This document shows, piece after piece, positions 11,860-22,928 of a stretch of DNA of 64,000 bases; the first letter of the stretch is position 1; each line of letters begins with the position of its first letter. Where the stretch lies: positions 11,882,902-11,946,901 of the forward strand of contig NC_087076.1 in the NCBI RefSeq assembly GCF_026151205.1, written 5' to 3'. The notes beneath the pieces were generated by a model that was not told the origin of the DNA, did not search any database, and was given only the letters and a program-made list of their open reading frames with translations. The translations under genes and the position numbers were made by a program. The stretch comes from Bolinopsis microptera (taxonomy: Eukaryota; Ctenophora; Tentaculata; Lobata; Bolinopsidae).

Positions 11860-12680
11860 ACTCCCTGCCAGTGGGTTTGTGACAGGGGTGTTGCCATGAG
11901 AGGTTCAAATCTGACAATGTTTAACGATTGTTCATGTTGTTAGCTATAATGAGATGGTAAGATGCACAACCACAAGTTAAATCTTGTAGATGTAAGATTG
12001 CCCACAAGGACGAACCTGGGAACACAACTAAACACTGGGCAGTGCCTTCAAGGCAATGAAGACCTAAATCTTACTTACTTCATTCTATTGACATAATAGT
12101 AAGATGCTGTTAACGTAGCAGAAAGATTAGATAATAGCTGATTTTACATTTTCCCGAGTATAGCTTTTGACTAGTATCTCTTACAATTACCAACAAGCAG
12201 AGGGTACCATTCAGAGGTTACTACAATTATAACGTGCTGGTGCAGTGGCAGCTGGGTAAAGTTGGCATGGAGGTAGCAGAAAGTAACTACTAGAAACATC
12301 TACTAGAAAGTAGACGTAGAATTTACGTCTACTTTCCAGACTAAAAAGTGCATGTTAGGATGGAAAAAATAATCAGGGAACTTGATTTGCGAACCTAACC
12401 ATGGAAATATTACAATGAGTCGGAGTGTTCCAAGGATATTGATGTATACACTATACATACATTGTAATAACTATAGAATGTTCTGTACTCTCTGCACTAT
12501 ATAAGGTCACAACAATTGTGACGTCAAAATCGCATCTGTTTTCTTTTGTTTCAAATCTAAGTTTCATGAGACTAATCTAATTTAGACCTTCGAAGGTAAT
12601 GACTTGAACTTGTGTGTTCACTGTGTAAAGAACACACACAAAAAGTAAGAGTTTAACAAACTATTTGAAGTGTAGACAAA
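11860..12680. other. Intergenic repeats, no gene
   Basis: Contains a hairpin at 12305-12336 (13-bp arms GAAAGTAGACGTA, 5-base loop) and a short phrase, AGCTATAATGAGATGGT, at about 11942 that recurs near 13088. No coding sequence seen. Confidence 0.35.
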
Positions 12681-12681
12681 C

Positions 12682-12807
12682 CTCTGGTTTCTCTCCCAAG
12701 CCAAGAGTTCGGCCGAGTGTCTCAGTCCACCAAACCATGAGGTAGGAGAATACTGCGATCCACAGGATGGACATGATGAAGGTCACTGGGAAGAACATCT
12801 TCCATTT
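12682..12807 (-). CDS. Exon of an SLC24-type Na/Ca(K) exchanger
   Basis: A 126-base phase 0-0 exon flanked by TGATGTTTCAG and GAG/GTTTGT. Its 42 residues include 'FIMSILWIAVFSYLMVWW', matching the start of the second exchanger repeat of K+-dependent Na+/Ca2+ exchangers (NCKX/SLC24), where a very similar membrane segment ending in SYLMVWW occurs. Those proteins extrude Ca2+ across the plasma membrane using Na+ and K+ gradients. The expected next segment, with the conserved GTSxPD motif, was not found downstream, nor were the upstream exons. The gene is therefore either spread over large introns and partly outside the window, or a relic. Confidence 0.65.
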
Positions 12808-12899
12808 CTGAAACATCAGGTTATTAGCTTGCCAGATAATACCTGGTTTAGATCACAGCTGTGTTGAAAGCATTAAAAGGGTTTACTTTCAACACTTCT

Positions 12900-13937
12900 A
12901 TGATAATGTTGATTCCTACATTAGAATTTACTGCTTACAAATTGAGAAGCAGAATATTGAGGATATACTCATTTTGGCAGTACTAAAATCTAAAATTAGT
13001 TGACAAGAAAAGTTTTACCGTAGATTCTGCTACGGATTGGAGTTCACTTGCCATAATAGCCAAACAGTACTATAGAGAGCACAACAAGCTATAATGAGAT
13101 GGTTAGATACATTTGAGGATTGCTGCACTATATAGGGACAGGACTATATAGTGACAAGCACTTTATAGTGACATGTGAGACGGCTGCAAATTTACAAAAT
13201 TTTGTACATCCATTCAGACTTATTAAACAATGATCTACATTCTACATAAATTATAGAATAATATCTCTCTGGATCATTATTAACCGCCATTTTACAGCAC
13301 TTCATTATTATCAGTACAAATGAATAATGAAGCTCGTATCATGACATGTGAGTATACAGATAGATAAACCACCTAAATAGCCATATTTTAATAAATAAAT
13401 AAATAAATTCTAACATTTATTACACGCTTCGACATTAAAATATACCCAACAAAGATGTACATTTAAGTCATTCAAGCGATGATTAAGCTCTGAAATTCAA
13501 CTCAGTACGTCAGAATAATTGTTAAGGGAGGATACGTATCAAATGTAGATACGTGGTTTCATATATGTGGGTAATTGCACGTTTCAAACCAATTTAACCG
13601 CTGTTTTCAGCACATATATGGTATCTTTTAAACCACATTTGGTACACGAATTACAATAAATTGAATAAAATATGTGACTAATTGTTAACAAATGGTCGGT
13701 TTTGATCAATATTAACCACCAATTATCGACACCTTAGAACTTACAGTAATAATCAATTATGAAGCTGCTATGACTATGGTATAGCAATCAAATAAACCAC
13801 TAAAACAGCCACTTACGCCATAATAATTGATACCAGGCTACATTAGGCTAAAAATTGAGTTTGTCAGTTTAAGATGCATTTAAAATGATCTGATAGGAAA
13901 ACTGGCTCCCTACAAAATGCAAAAACCAAAATGAAAA
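12900..13937. repeat. Intergenic; dispersed repeat at about 13395-13500
   Basis: The stretch 'AACATTTATTACACGCTTCG' and the following ~90 bases recur inverted at 43262-43366 in an NSMCE3 intron. Otherwise AT-rich with no gene. Confidence 0.5.
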
Positions 13938-14490
13938 ATTCTGGTCATAGATCATACAAGGCTGGTCGATCGGAGGTCGGTCGGGGGCCGGTCGGCGGTA
14001 GGTGAACGCGGTCGGAGGTCGATCGGGCGCTGGTTGGAGGTCGGTCGGTCGGAGGTCAGTCGGGCGACGGTCAGAGGTGTGTTGTCCACCTCGCAGATGT
14101 CCATGCAGCCCCTCTTAATCCCTTCCAGCCGCAGTCCTCTCCGACACAGCCCATCATGTTTCCAACCGCCAACAGGACGATGAACACCAGTGCTGGTCAA
14201 GCCCTTACGCTTCATGCTCCAGGGACCATGTCCAGCTCCACTATCCCGGCCAGCCGCCTACTCACGAAGCGATGTAGTGCAGAGTTCGATAGACTTGTAC
14301 AATAAGATACGACTGACAGTAATGGATCCTCCGACCGACCTCCGACCGGCCGACCTCCGACCGGCGCTCGACCTGCGCCCGACCGGTGCCCGATCGACCT
14401 CCGACCAACCTCCGACTGGCGTTCACCTACCGGCGCCCGACCGACCTCCGACCAACCAGCCTTGTCTGATCTATGACCAAAATTCCTTAC
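13938..14490. repeat. GACC-rich inverted repeat (foldback)
   Basis: The left end (13938-14080) and right end (14325-14490) are inverted copies: both outer edges read as the 'TGGTCATAGATCA' phrase, then GACC/GGTC short tandem repeats, then 'GGTAGGTGAACG'. The ~240-base centre is GC-rich, unlike its AT-rich surroundings, and open in several frames, but no protein was recognised. Open frames spanning the arms are products of the repeat. It is probably a nonautonomous foldback element or hairpin satellite. Confidence 0.55.
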
Positions 14491-14599
14491 CGTTTAACTG
14501 CTACGCGGCCGCGAAATTTGCGATTTTTCGCAAACCAATTTTTTGGCTTTTTGGCAGCGAAAAATAGCTCTTAGTTCTTACTCTATGTCTGTTACACAA

Positions 14600-17140
14600 A
14601 TGAGATAATATAGTAAGTTGACTCCTTTCATATCTCCAAACAACTCTCAAATCTTAATTTATTTGAAAAAACCTTAATAGGCTATCTATACTAATTTAGC
14701 TGATTTTTGACATGAACCTGAGTTTTTGCCCCATTTTTAGGCAAATTTTTGGCCTTCCAGCCCAAATATAGTTGTGTTGCCGGCATTTGCCGCCCTATTC
14801 CATAACTCCATCTAAAAGCCTAGAGTATTCCCTACAATATACAAAAAAATCATCTTGGGCATTTTTTTAAAATTGCAGATTTTTTACCAATTTATCGGCT
14901 AAAGCTATGTTATTTGGGGCTTGTGCCCACTGTGCAGGTGCAAGCTTAAGTATGATGGGGTATAATAGGCTATTTCAAATGTTAAAATATGATTACATAT
15001 TGTTTAATACACGTTTTCGCACATTAACAGCTGTTTTTAGCACATTAGTGTTATCTTAACCAATTGTTAACCACCAAAAATAAACCATTTATCTGCATAT
15101 ATTGTAAAATTCATGGCATTACCACTAAAGATTAACCACTGATAGAGATCACAAGGTTCACTGTCAAAATTTAAGGCAAGTCTAGACAAGTTAGCCAATG
15201 TCCACTAAGTTTCCCCAGATTTGCTGCTATTGCTGTGTTGTTTCCAGTTACCAAAAATAACTAACTTTCGACATAACATACACTGCTATGAACTGTCGTA
15301 AGTTGCAATTTAAAAAAAAATGCCAAGTACTTACCTACACAAACATAAGTCACATGGGAGAGTGTTTCAAGGCTAAAACCGTCGGTATTCGTTCTGAAAA
15401 AGTGTCCATTAGTATTGCAGATCAGCTGGATCAATGAAGCTATCATAAGTTCTCATTGACTCAGTTAAAGCGCTCTGTTCTCAAAAGTTTAATTTATTGA
15501 CATTTTCCTGATGCAAAATTTTTACAAAAATTGAAGTTTGTAAAGACTATATTGGATTAAATACAGAATTACAGATAGATTATATTTATGTTAAAATACA
15601 AATTATCCAATATTCATGATATCATGTGCCAACTTAGGTAAGGTTTAAAAGCAAATTTTTATGAAAGTAGTAATTACAGAGCTTTTCATAGATCAAAGTA
15701 TAAACGAACTTACGAATTATAATTATAAGTTATAAGTGATTAGTAAATACCTCATGATTATCAAATAATCTGAAGAGTAAGGGTTATCTGCTGATGCATG
15801 TTATCTGCTGATGAATGCCAAGGTTGTCTTTCACCGTGTGAAGTGCCGGTCGTGTGTTCACAGTTCATTCTAATTGAAGATTTATTGGTTTTACAATAAA
15901 TTAAAAGCACTTAAGTTTTCTTGCCACATTGATCTTTATTAAATGTAGTTAACAAGGGCATGAATGAATTTGAATCCTAAAAAAGAGTTGATCCCGTAAA
16001 TTAAATCAACACCAAACGGTTCTCAACTTTTCATAACCAGCTGCACACATACAGCTGAAGATAATAAAATTACGGAACAGAGCCATTTGTACACGTTAGT
16101 AGAATTACAACTTTATTGCAATGAGTAACAGTCTTTCGACAGACTATTACTTTGTTTTACTAATGAAATATAAATTAAAATCCGTTTTATCTGGATTTTA
16201 GTCATTGGACATTAATGAGCAAAAAACGACCAAAAAAGGGAAGCTGCAAATAATTTAAATTTGACATTCCAAAACACATGAAGTTCCTGGCAATAGTTTA
16301 AATTTGCACCATCTAAAGTCATTCCAAAGGCCCTGTAGCAATACTTGAAAATTTTCATAAAACCGATATTTAACTAACGTTTTGACTTGTCAAGTCAATA
16401 GAAATAATTATTGAAAAACAACAAACGCAGTTAAAATGAATTTAATTAAATTTGTGTTTGACAAAACAGGTTTTAAATTCGTTGCTACTGTACAGCTAGC
16501 AGCACACTTTTGTAAATTCCAAGCCGAAGTTATGCGGAGGATATTCCAAGATTGCAGATTGTAAAATCAAGCAAAACATGCGCGCATCTGAAAATAAAAA
16601 ACCAATCTTGGACTAAAATTTAACGAATGATACTTGGAGTTAATATCAAATCATTATTTCACAAAAGTTATGTTCAATACTAATTATAAGAAAAATGAAC
16701 AGGGCAGAATTTGTGGTATTTAAAAAGTTGTTATAATGACAAAATGCCGTACAAATCGGCGCGTGGCTTTGTCATTTGTGTTTTCAGTTTACAGTTTAGT
16801 GATTTGTAACTTAAATATGATTGCAGAAAAAACATTTGTTACTTCCTTTTTGATGCAAAACCAGAATTATATATTTATATAATTCTAATGTAATGTAAGA
16901 ATGATACTTGTGTCATATATTTAAAATCATATAACTACCATATTTATCAACACACAACATTGAATTGAACGCGTATTTGTCAATAACAAATAACAAAAAC
17001 TATTATTACTCATCAATTTAAAACATAAATTGGCTCATTATACAAAAAAATCTTACAACACAATATAATATTAAATTGTAAGTGTTGACACATAATTGAT
17101 CGCTATGCTATTCATATTTCGCGCGGCGCAAGTGACCGTC
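14600..17140. other. AT-rich intergenic, no gene supported
   Basis: One weak minus-strand exon candidate (about 15322-15380: TTTTTCAG acceptor, GTAAGT donor, open only in one frame). No recognisable protein. Nothing else stands out. Confidence 0.3.
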
Positions 17141-17142
17141 CG

Positions 17143-19450
17143 TTAAACACACTCGATGCTTATAATGTATGCGTCTAATGCATCATTAATGGAAGGCGCG
17201 CCGGTAAAATTTTTGCGCGCGAATTTACGATTTAAACGAAAAGAAACTGCAATGATAGAGATTATACAGGTTCTGAGTAGATCAAAACGCAGTCTGCGTC
17301 TGACAAATGACATCACATCACAATACCGTTGGCCTTTCTTTAGGCTGATCTTTTCAGCGAGATGTTTTAGAAACTGTGAAGCCTCAGTTGCCATTCCTCC
17401 TGTAGTACTGAACACCAGTGGCGTGAAGGTAGCCTTTTCAACATTGAGGACTCTGTCATTGTACTCACGTTTTTTGCTTTTCTCGTGAGATTGGTACATC
17501 TGTGAGATGCTCTTGTCACTGTTGGACTGGGCTTGAGGGTGAAGTACCCTTACATCTGTGAATGCCCTGTCCAGCGGCGACCAAAACGATCTCGCACTGA
17601 TGTCCAGTCTTGCACCATCCTGTCTATTTGTTCCATTAGATAGTTCAAGTGTGTGAGGAACGGAGAGATAGAAGCTGGGGTTCTGTTTCAACGTCTTTGC
17701 AAACAGTGGTTAGGAGTTCGGCTATTGTATCTCTTAGTGAATTGTGTCTAAGTGAAACGTAGCCTCCGATTTTGCAGGTTAGAGTATGGTTGATATGATT
17801 TTGATTTCCACATACACATAGGGGACTTCTGTTAGCTGTAGACAGTGTAAGATTATATAATCTGAGTGAGAGGGCATCAAAGAATTCTTGTTTGTTAAGG
17901 ACGTACCCACATGCTTTTAGAGGGAGTGTGGATAACCAAATGGATGCTCCTTTTTCACTAAGGAGTTCTAATTGCCTTTGTGTTGATGGGGATACCTCAT
18001 TCATAATAGTTTCACGTTGGTGTTTGTAAAGCTCTTCCTTACGCTTCTTTACTTCACTTGTGATGTCATGCTGCAGTTCTTCGTTTAGTTGGAAAGTAGT
18101 AAGCTGTTGAAAAACTGCTTCTGTGAGCTGTTTTGTAGCATTTACTGAGTTAGTGTACTCCATCTCTGCTGTTGATGTGCAGTCTGGAATGCTCAGCCCG
18201 CCCATTCTTGCAGGAAGTGAAGCTATTTTTCTGATTTGATCAGGCACAAAACTTTTGCCCATAATGGCTGGTATAAAGTCTTCCTTGACACAATATTCCA
18301 AGTGTTTCAGATGGTCGGAAATCCCTGGGGTTGTACGGCAAACAAAATTCCATCTTTTGGAGGTTCCGTAGATGAAAGCGGAGTAGGCTAGCTGGGGTTC
18401 GTTTGCAGCTATTTCGACGAGTCCAAGAATGTCTGCTTTCCAACTTTCGGTCTCCTTTAGTATGAACTCTTTTACCCCTTCTTCTGATCCAATATATGAC
18501 CCAAGATAACAGTGGCCTTTGGTAGTGATCTGAACATCTGGAAAGAGTTCCTTAGCTTTGGTTGCATGCTCTGGTTTCACTATCAACCATGTCTTGCTGG
18601 GTTTTGGGTAATACCCATACATGGGACCATGATCTTTAAGGTCCTCCCACCATTTCGTGAGTTGATCAAGTTTACCCCCTGCTGCTGAGTCGTCAGCATA
18701 CCAAACTTGTTTGGGATAAGTGTTTGGTTCCCTGTCTGATTCTGGTTCTGTTTCAGCTTCTGTCTGTTTAACCTGGACTTCTCTGAGCAGAGGCATTAGG
18801 CTCAGTGCATACCATCCGAGTGCACAGGTATCTCCCTGTGTAGTTCCTTCCTGAGATTGTAAGTGGTCATCACTGTTGGCAATGAATAGGTTAGCTTCTT
18901 GTCTGTATGTATTTAGGATGTAAGTGAATAGCTCTGGACAGGTGTATCGAAGATTCCTAAGGGCTGTGTTGCGATTTAATGCATTGAAGGCATTTTCAGC
19001 ATCAACAAGCAGGATCGCTTCTGTGGATTCCTCTTCAAAGATCTTTCTGACTGCATGAATGGCCGCTTCCACTCCTCCTTGTAAGCCACCACACAGTTGC
19101 ATGGGTGCTGTGTTCATGATAATGTCCTGTTTCAATGTGGTCATCACTGCTTTTCCGACTATTCTTCTAAGGACTTCACCAATCCCAATGGGTCTAACCC
19201 CTGGGTCTTTATCAAGGGGGATGAGGCGACCTGCTATGTATGTTTTCAGGTGGTCGGGCTGTATCTTTTGGCAACACAGCTTTCTGGCCAAAACTGCAAC
19301 TGCTTCTTTTAGAAGTTCAGGCTTTTTCTTAAACTGCTTAGAGCAGAGAATATGCTGCCATGTCTCTGCATCAGTTCCTGAGGGCCCACCAGATCCGCTG
19401 AGGTCTCTTGCAACCTTTTCAATTCTGCTGGAATCAATGGAATCAATCAT
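17143..19450 (-). pseudogene. Non-LTR retrotransposon reverse transcriptase, frameshifted
   Basis: A 601-codon frame (19450 to 17645) followed, after one frameshift near 17660, by ~170 codons in another frame. Reverse transcriptase motifs are clear: 'RLIPLDKDPGVRPIG', 'LLVDAENAFNALNR', the 'EGTTQGD' turn and the catalytic box 'VWYADDSA'. Downstream come a C-x-C-x7-H-x3-C finger ('CVCGNQNHINHTLTC') and, in the second frame, 'ARLDISARSFW..DVRV', which resembles the restriction-like endonuclease of early-branching non-LTR elements. The 'GGPSGTDAETW' start matches a family widespread in invertebrate genomes. The usual N-terminal part is missing upstream of 19450, so the copy is truncated and, given the frameshift, probably inactive. 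Confidence 0.72.
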
Positions 19451-19636
19451 GGTAATAAATTATTGTACTTCGTGATTTTTGTATGCATGGGACGACGTTT
19501 GCGATTCAGTTTTGTCGAATTTGAGAGGAACAAATAAAACAATCGTATCACTGTGAAATAAAGCTACATATGTATATTTAACTTCAATTCAATAAAATAA
19601 AACTCAATGTTACCACCTAAATTTGAGTTGGTTACA

Positions 19637-20254
19637 TTAATTGTCAACTTCACATATATCGAGTAAATCGAATAAATTTCCACCCTTCCAACCCACGACT
19701 TTGTAGAGTTTCCCAACTTCCAAATGAGGTATCTTTGAGTAGAGGAACAACTTGTTAGGAAACACAACAGTGATGAACGAGGAGTCCCATTCTGGGTATG
19801 ATAGTTTTAACTTGTAACCCACTGAATACCGATATTGTTTTTCAGTGCACGCGATCAAGGTCATCACATCATTTGTTCGCTCTCTCCGTTCGTCGTTAGG
19901 AGTTATGCTGCAGCCGCCGCACTCCATTCTCTGGCTTCCGATTTCTTCCAAACCACTATAACAAACGGGACAGTACTCCAAGCGTGTTTTGGTTAGACTT
20001 GTAAGTTCCGGGAAGTCACCATTGTAATAATATTTTACCTCCACTTGATCCTCTAACTGGAACTGTTTTTTCTCTGCAGAATTAAATAGAAGATCCTTAC
20101 TCCAAACTTTAAATTGGAGATATTTAGTCCAGAAAGGTAAGTTTACGCTGATGACCAATTTAGTATAGCCTTTTCCTTTCAACCCAAGCTTCTTTATGGT
20201 ACCAAGATTCTTGATCAAACTCATTTTACAGAGAAAACGAAAAATAGAACACAC
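19637..20254 (-). CDS. OB-fold-like protein with zinc ribbon, TATA-driven
   Basis: A 205-residue intronless ORF. A TATAAAAG box at 20302-20309 lies 48 bases before the first ATG (20254); a second Met (20224) gives 195 residues. The β-rich N-terminal half ('YTKLVISVNLPFWTKYLQF') and the pairs 'CPVC' and 'CGGC' about 20 residues apart suggest an OB-fold/zinc-ribbon protein such as a single-stranded DNA-binding factor. That assignment rests on pattern only. It ends 'LLDICEVDN', and a similar 'MDICEVDN' occurs inside the 14-kb foldback, perhaps by chance. It lies just upstream of the broken reverse transcriptase. Like the genes at the left edge it is intronless and TATA-driven, so it may come from a mobile or viral unit. 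Confidence 0.45.
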   Translation of the reverse strand: MCSIFRFLCKMSLIKNLGTIKKLGLKGKGYTKLVISVNLPFWTKYLQFKVWSKDLLFNSAEKKQFQLEDQVEVKYYYNGDFPELTSLTKTRLEYCPVCYSGLEEIGSQRMECGGCSITPNDERRERTNDVMTLIACTEKQYRYSVGYKLKLSYPEWDSSFITVVFPNKLFLYSKIPHLEVGKLYKVVGWKGGNLFDLLDICEVDN

Positions 20255-20301
20255 AAACGCAAAATACCTGAAGGAGAAATGAAGATGTCGATCAATGTGT
20301 C

Positions 20302-20309
20302 CTTTTATA
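20302..20309 (-). promoter_or_regulatory. TATA box of the OB-fold-like gene
   Basis: TATAAAAG (context GGTATAAAAGGAC) on the minus strand, 48 bases before the ATG at 20254. Confidence 0.5.
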
Positions 20310-20775
20310 CCAAATACCAGCTTATGACTGTGTAAAACTGATGTTTACATCCTTTGATATTTTACTTGTCATACGTCGTATGACCCGCCGCGCATTAAAG
20401 ATTTGTTTTTAAATAAAAGATTTTTTAAAAAGACACGTCGATCCGGTACCGGTAAAGCAGATTGGCTGTTTTTGATCACGTGACTCGATAGAAACCCTAC
20501 TCCATATTAGAAGGCAATGTCTCCTTGTTATACCATAAATGGTAATCTGTAGTTCGACCACCTGAAACAGGTGTATGATTTGCTAACAGTGTCTGGAAGG
20601 AACTATTGTTCTACACTAAATGAATTAGACGTCAGATAAAACAATGCCTTTGGGGTGGATATCTCACAAGTCTGGAAATTTGATCCCGCTAACAGGCCTT
20701 GTCAGTCCATAAATGGTAGTGCACTTTGATTAATTGAACACCTGGGGTCAACCAATCAGACACAGCTTTTTGACC

Positions 20776-20845
20776 CACGTGATATGCTCCTTGGTCACGT
20801 GACAGGTTTCAACAGCCAACTAGACACTGTTCTGCAGCTCACGTG
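20776..20845 (+). promoter_or_regulatory. Cluster of CACGTG E-boxes
   Basis: Palindromic CACGTG sites lie at 20776, 20796 and 20840, with a fourth at 20477, several as TCACGTGAC. A TATA-like ATATATACT follows at about 20877-20885, ~45 bases before the ATG of the next plus-strand gene. CACGTG is bound by bHLH-zip factors (USF, MITF/TFE and Myc/Max families). Three sites in 70 bases before a TATA-like box look like a promoter, inferred from sequence alone. Confidence 0.42.
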
Positions 20846-20924
20846 ACGGTTTTAAACCAATCAGAAGGTCGAGCAGAATATATACTGTTTCGGGGTGAGA
20901 TTCAACCCTGATATACTACTAACA

Positions 20925-22082
20925 ATGGACAATGCATATCGTCAATTTAGTGAAGGCCCCTGGTTAGGCGAAGTGTGGCTGTACTGTACCTGAAAAATTT
21001 ATTTTCGGAGTTTCGCCTACATCTATGATATATTAATATCATAATTTGATTGACGATGTCAACCTTTCCAGGGGCTCAATCCTCTCATCCTTGGTCACCA
21101 GCATATGGTATTCAGCAACTGAGTCTCTCATGTTGTTATGACGGTAGTTCACACACCCCCTCTCTTACAGTTGAGCATATGATTGTGATCATTTTTGGCT
21201 CCACAATCGCAGAATCTTGGGGTGTTAGAGGTGTCCCAACCATACCGGAGGGGGGGGGGGATGCAACGTCAATTAATGTCAGTATTTCATAAAAACCCCA
21301 AACTGACATTGACATTAATTGACATTAATTGACATTAATTGACATTAATTGACATTAATTGACATTAATTTGTCTTGAAATTTGAGATTATCATTATTCG
21401 ATAGATATTCAAGATATTCACGTCTATGTAAGTTAGACCGGTTCAAAAAAACAAAATGTCCTTGAATAATTATGAGTATGTTCTTATCTGTTGATCCTTA
21501 GGTTCAAAGACCACCAAAAAAAATTTCAGCTTCAAACTCTTCCATCTTCGGTCCCCACCGGCCACGCCCATATTTTATTGGTTTCTTATACAGGTAAAAT
21601 ATCTAGAATCGGCTTTTTTAGTATGAAGGAGTAATGTTAGCTGTTTAAGATTCGTTATTCAAATATAAATGTCATGAAGGCATTTCGTTTAATGTGGGTT
21701 TTAAGTTCTGGTGATGTTGAGAACCACGCCCTTGGATGGCCACGCCCATTTAAGAAATTAAATTTCGGAAAACCGTATTATTTTAGTTTCATTGTTTGAT
21801 GATCTGAATTTTTTTCACATTTCACATTTCCATATGTGATAGTAGTGAATAAATTGATGATATAAACGTTCTAAAGTGCTAAAAATATGGTAGAACTACA
21901 TAATCTCAGGTCGAAAAATATCGTGTCAATTAATGTCAGTATTCCAAAATTTTGCAAAACTGACATTGACATTAATTGACATTAATTGACATTAATTGAC
22001 ATTAATTGACATTAATTGACATTAACTGACGTTGAATCCCCCCCTACCGGAGTTAAACAACATATCTGAAGTCTTGCTTGCT
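20925..22082 (+). CDS. 5' exons of an unrecognised gene, exon 2 split by an insertion
   Basis: Exon 1 (20925-20985) starts at the first ATG after a TATA-like box and ends ...TAC T/GTACCT, phase 1. Exon 2 begins at 21072 after CAACCTTTCCAG, in matching phase, and is open to the insertion at 21249/21250. Beyond the 795-bp element and second target copy, the frame resumes at 22052 and ends at a GTAAGT donor after 22082. Removing the element and one TACCGGA leaves one continuous exon with correct splice signals on both sides, so this was a real exon. The ~90-residue product begins 'MDNAYRQFSEGPWLG' and contains 'HMIVIIFGSTIAESWG'. I do not recognise it. Later exons were not found. Confidence 0.45.
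21250..22044. mobile_element. G-run/C-run element 1 (795 bp), 7-bp TSD TACCGGA
   Basis: Eleven G followed by ATGCAACGTCAATTAATGTC at the left; at the right the inverted counterpart ending in seven C. TACCGGA flanks both sides exactly (21243-21249, 22045-22051). Inside, each end carries a hairpin around TCAATTAATGTCAGT and six or so copies of a 10-bp unit (ATTGACATTA), at about 21303-21368 and 21961-22026. No transposase is encoded, so it is nonautonomous. Same architecture as 25821-27841 and 30078-30694. Confidence 0.8.
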
Positions 22083-22168
22083 GTAAGTATAGCCTATCTG
22101 TTGAATGGGGAGACATGTTAGCCAAGCTCCTGACCCATGCTCTTGTACCAGCTACAGTGACTCCCTGG

Positions 22169-22419
22169 CAGTGGCGCAACGAAAGGCCCTGCTGACCCCG
22201 CTGTGCAGGGGGGCGCCGTCTTAGGGGGGCGCCAAATCTTCGTTTGAATGTGGGACAATTTCGAAAACTTAACTAAAGTACTAGCAAAACTGCGCGTTTT
22301 GCTCTAGATACACACTTTTTTAGAGATTTTACCGGCGTATTCTTTAAAATCAATTTTAGGGAGGGGCACCAAAAGGGGAGGGGGCGCCAACTTTAAAAAC
22401 AGGCAACGTTACGCCACTG
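22169..22419. mobile_element. hAT-type MITE, 8-bp TSD CTCCCTGG
   Basis: Terminal inverted repeats CAGTGGCGCAAC / GTTACGCCACTG and an exact 8-bp duplication (22161-22168, 22420-22427) identify a nonautonomous hAT element, 251 bp. A diverged copy is at 55620-55878. Confidence 0.85.
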
Positions 22420-22427
22420 CTCCCTGG

Positions 22428-22632
22428 TATTCTCATCCACTTCACTCATTATCTTTGAAAGCTCCTTCGAGCGTAATTCTTAAACTAACTTGAGGCTGTC
22501 TACTCTGCCCTTTATCTTAATTTTATCCAACTTCATCAGGGATGTCTCCTGGCGATAGATGAGGTCATCCAGCTCCTCTGTTATCTTGAGTGTTATCTTG
22601 AGTGAGGTCTGGTATTCCTTCTCCGTGAAAAG
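22428..22632 (-). pseudogene. Possible coiled-coil gene fragment
   Basis: Minus-strand frame from about 22630 reads as charged helical protein ('TEELDDLIYRQETSLMKLDK') and stops near 22484. The frame looks coding, but there is no splice context or recognised family. Confidence 0.25.
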
Positions 22633-22928
22633 AACTTCATTGGCTCAAGGTACAAGAACGTATTGAATTTAAAATACTCCTGTTAACTTTCAAACTGCTC
22701 CATGGGCTAGCACCTTCATACCTGTCAAACCTTATTAAGTACAATTCCAGTGGTGGAAGAGATGTGTCTCTTCATTGCCCCATAAACAGTCCACCCAGAG
22801 CCTTCTCTTCATCTGCTCCAAGATTATGGAACAATCTTCCTCAAGAAATCACGAAATGTGTAAACATCAAGGACTTTAAGGGAAAACTTAAAGCTCACCT
22901 GTTTAGAAAGTCCTTTCATTTGTACTGA
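22633..22928 (+). pseudogene. LINE (CR1/L2-like) C-terminal fragment
   Basis: Encodes 'HWLKVQERIEFKILLLTFK', then 'APRLWNNLPQEI' and a final 'FKGKLKAHLFRKSF' before a stop: the conserved C-terminal end of CR1/L2-type LINE reverse transcriptases. It resembles 53338-53766. A T-rich tail follows to about 23600 with no gene. Confidence 0.7.

Noticed and set aside
14190-14567. 125-codon open frame at the GACC foldback
   Set aside because: Spans an inverted-repeat arm; the DRPPT-type repeats come from GACC microrepeats.
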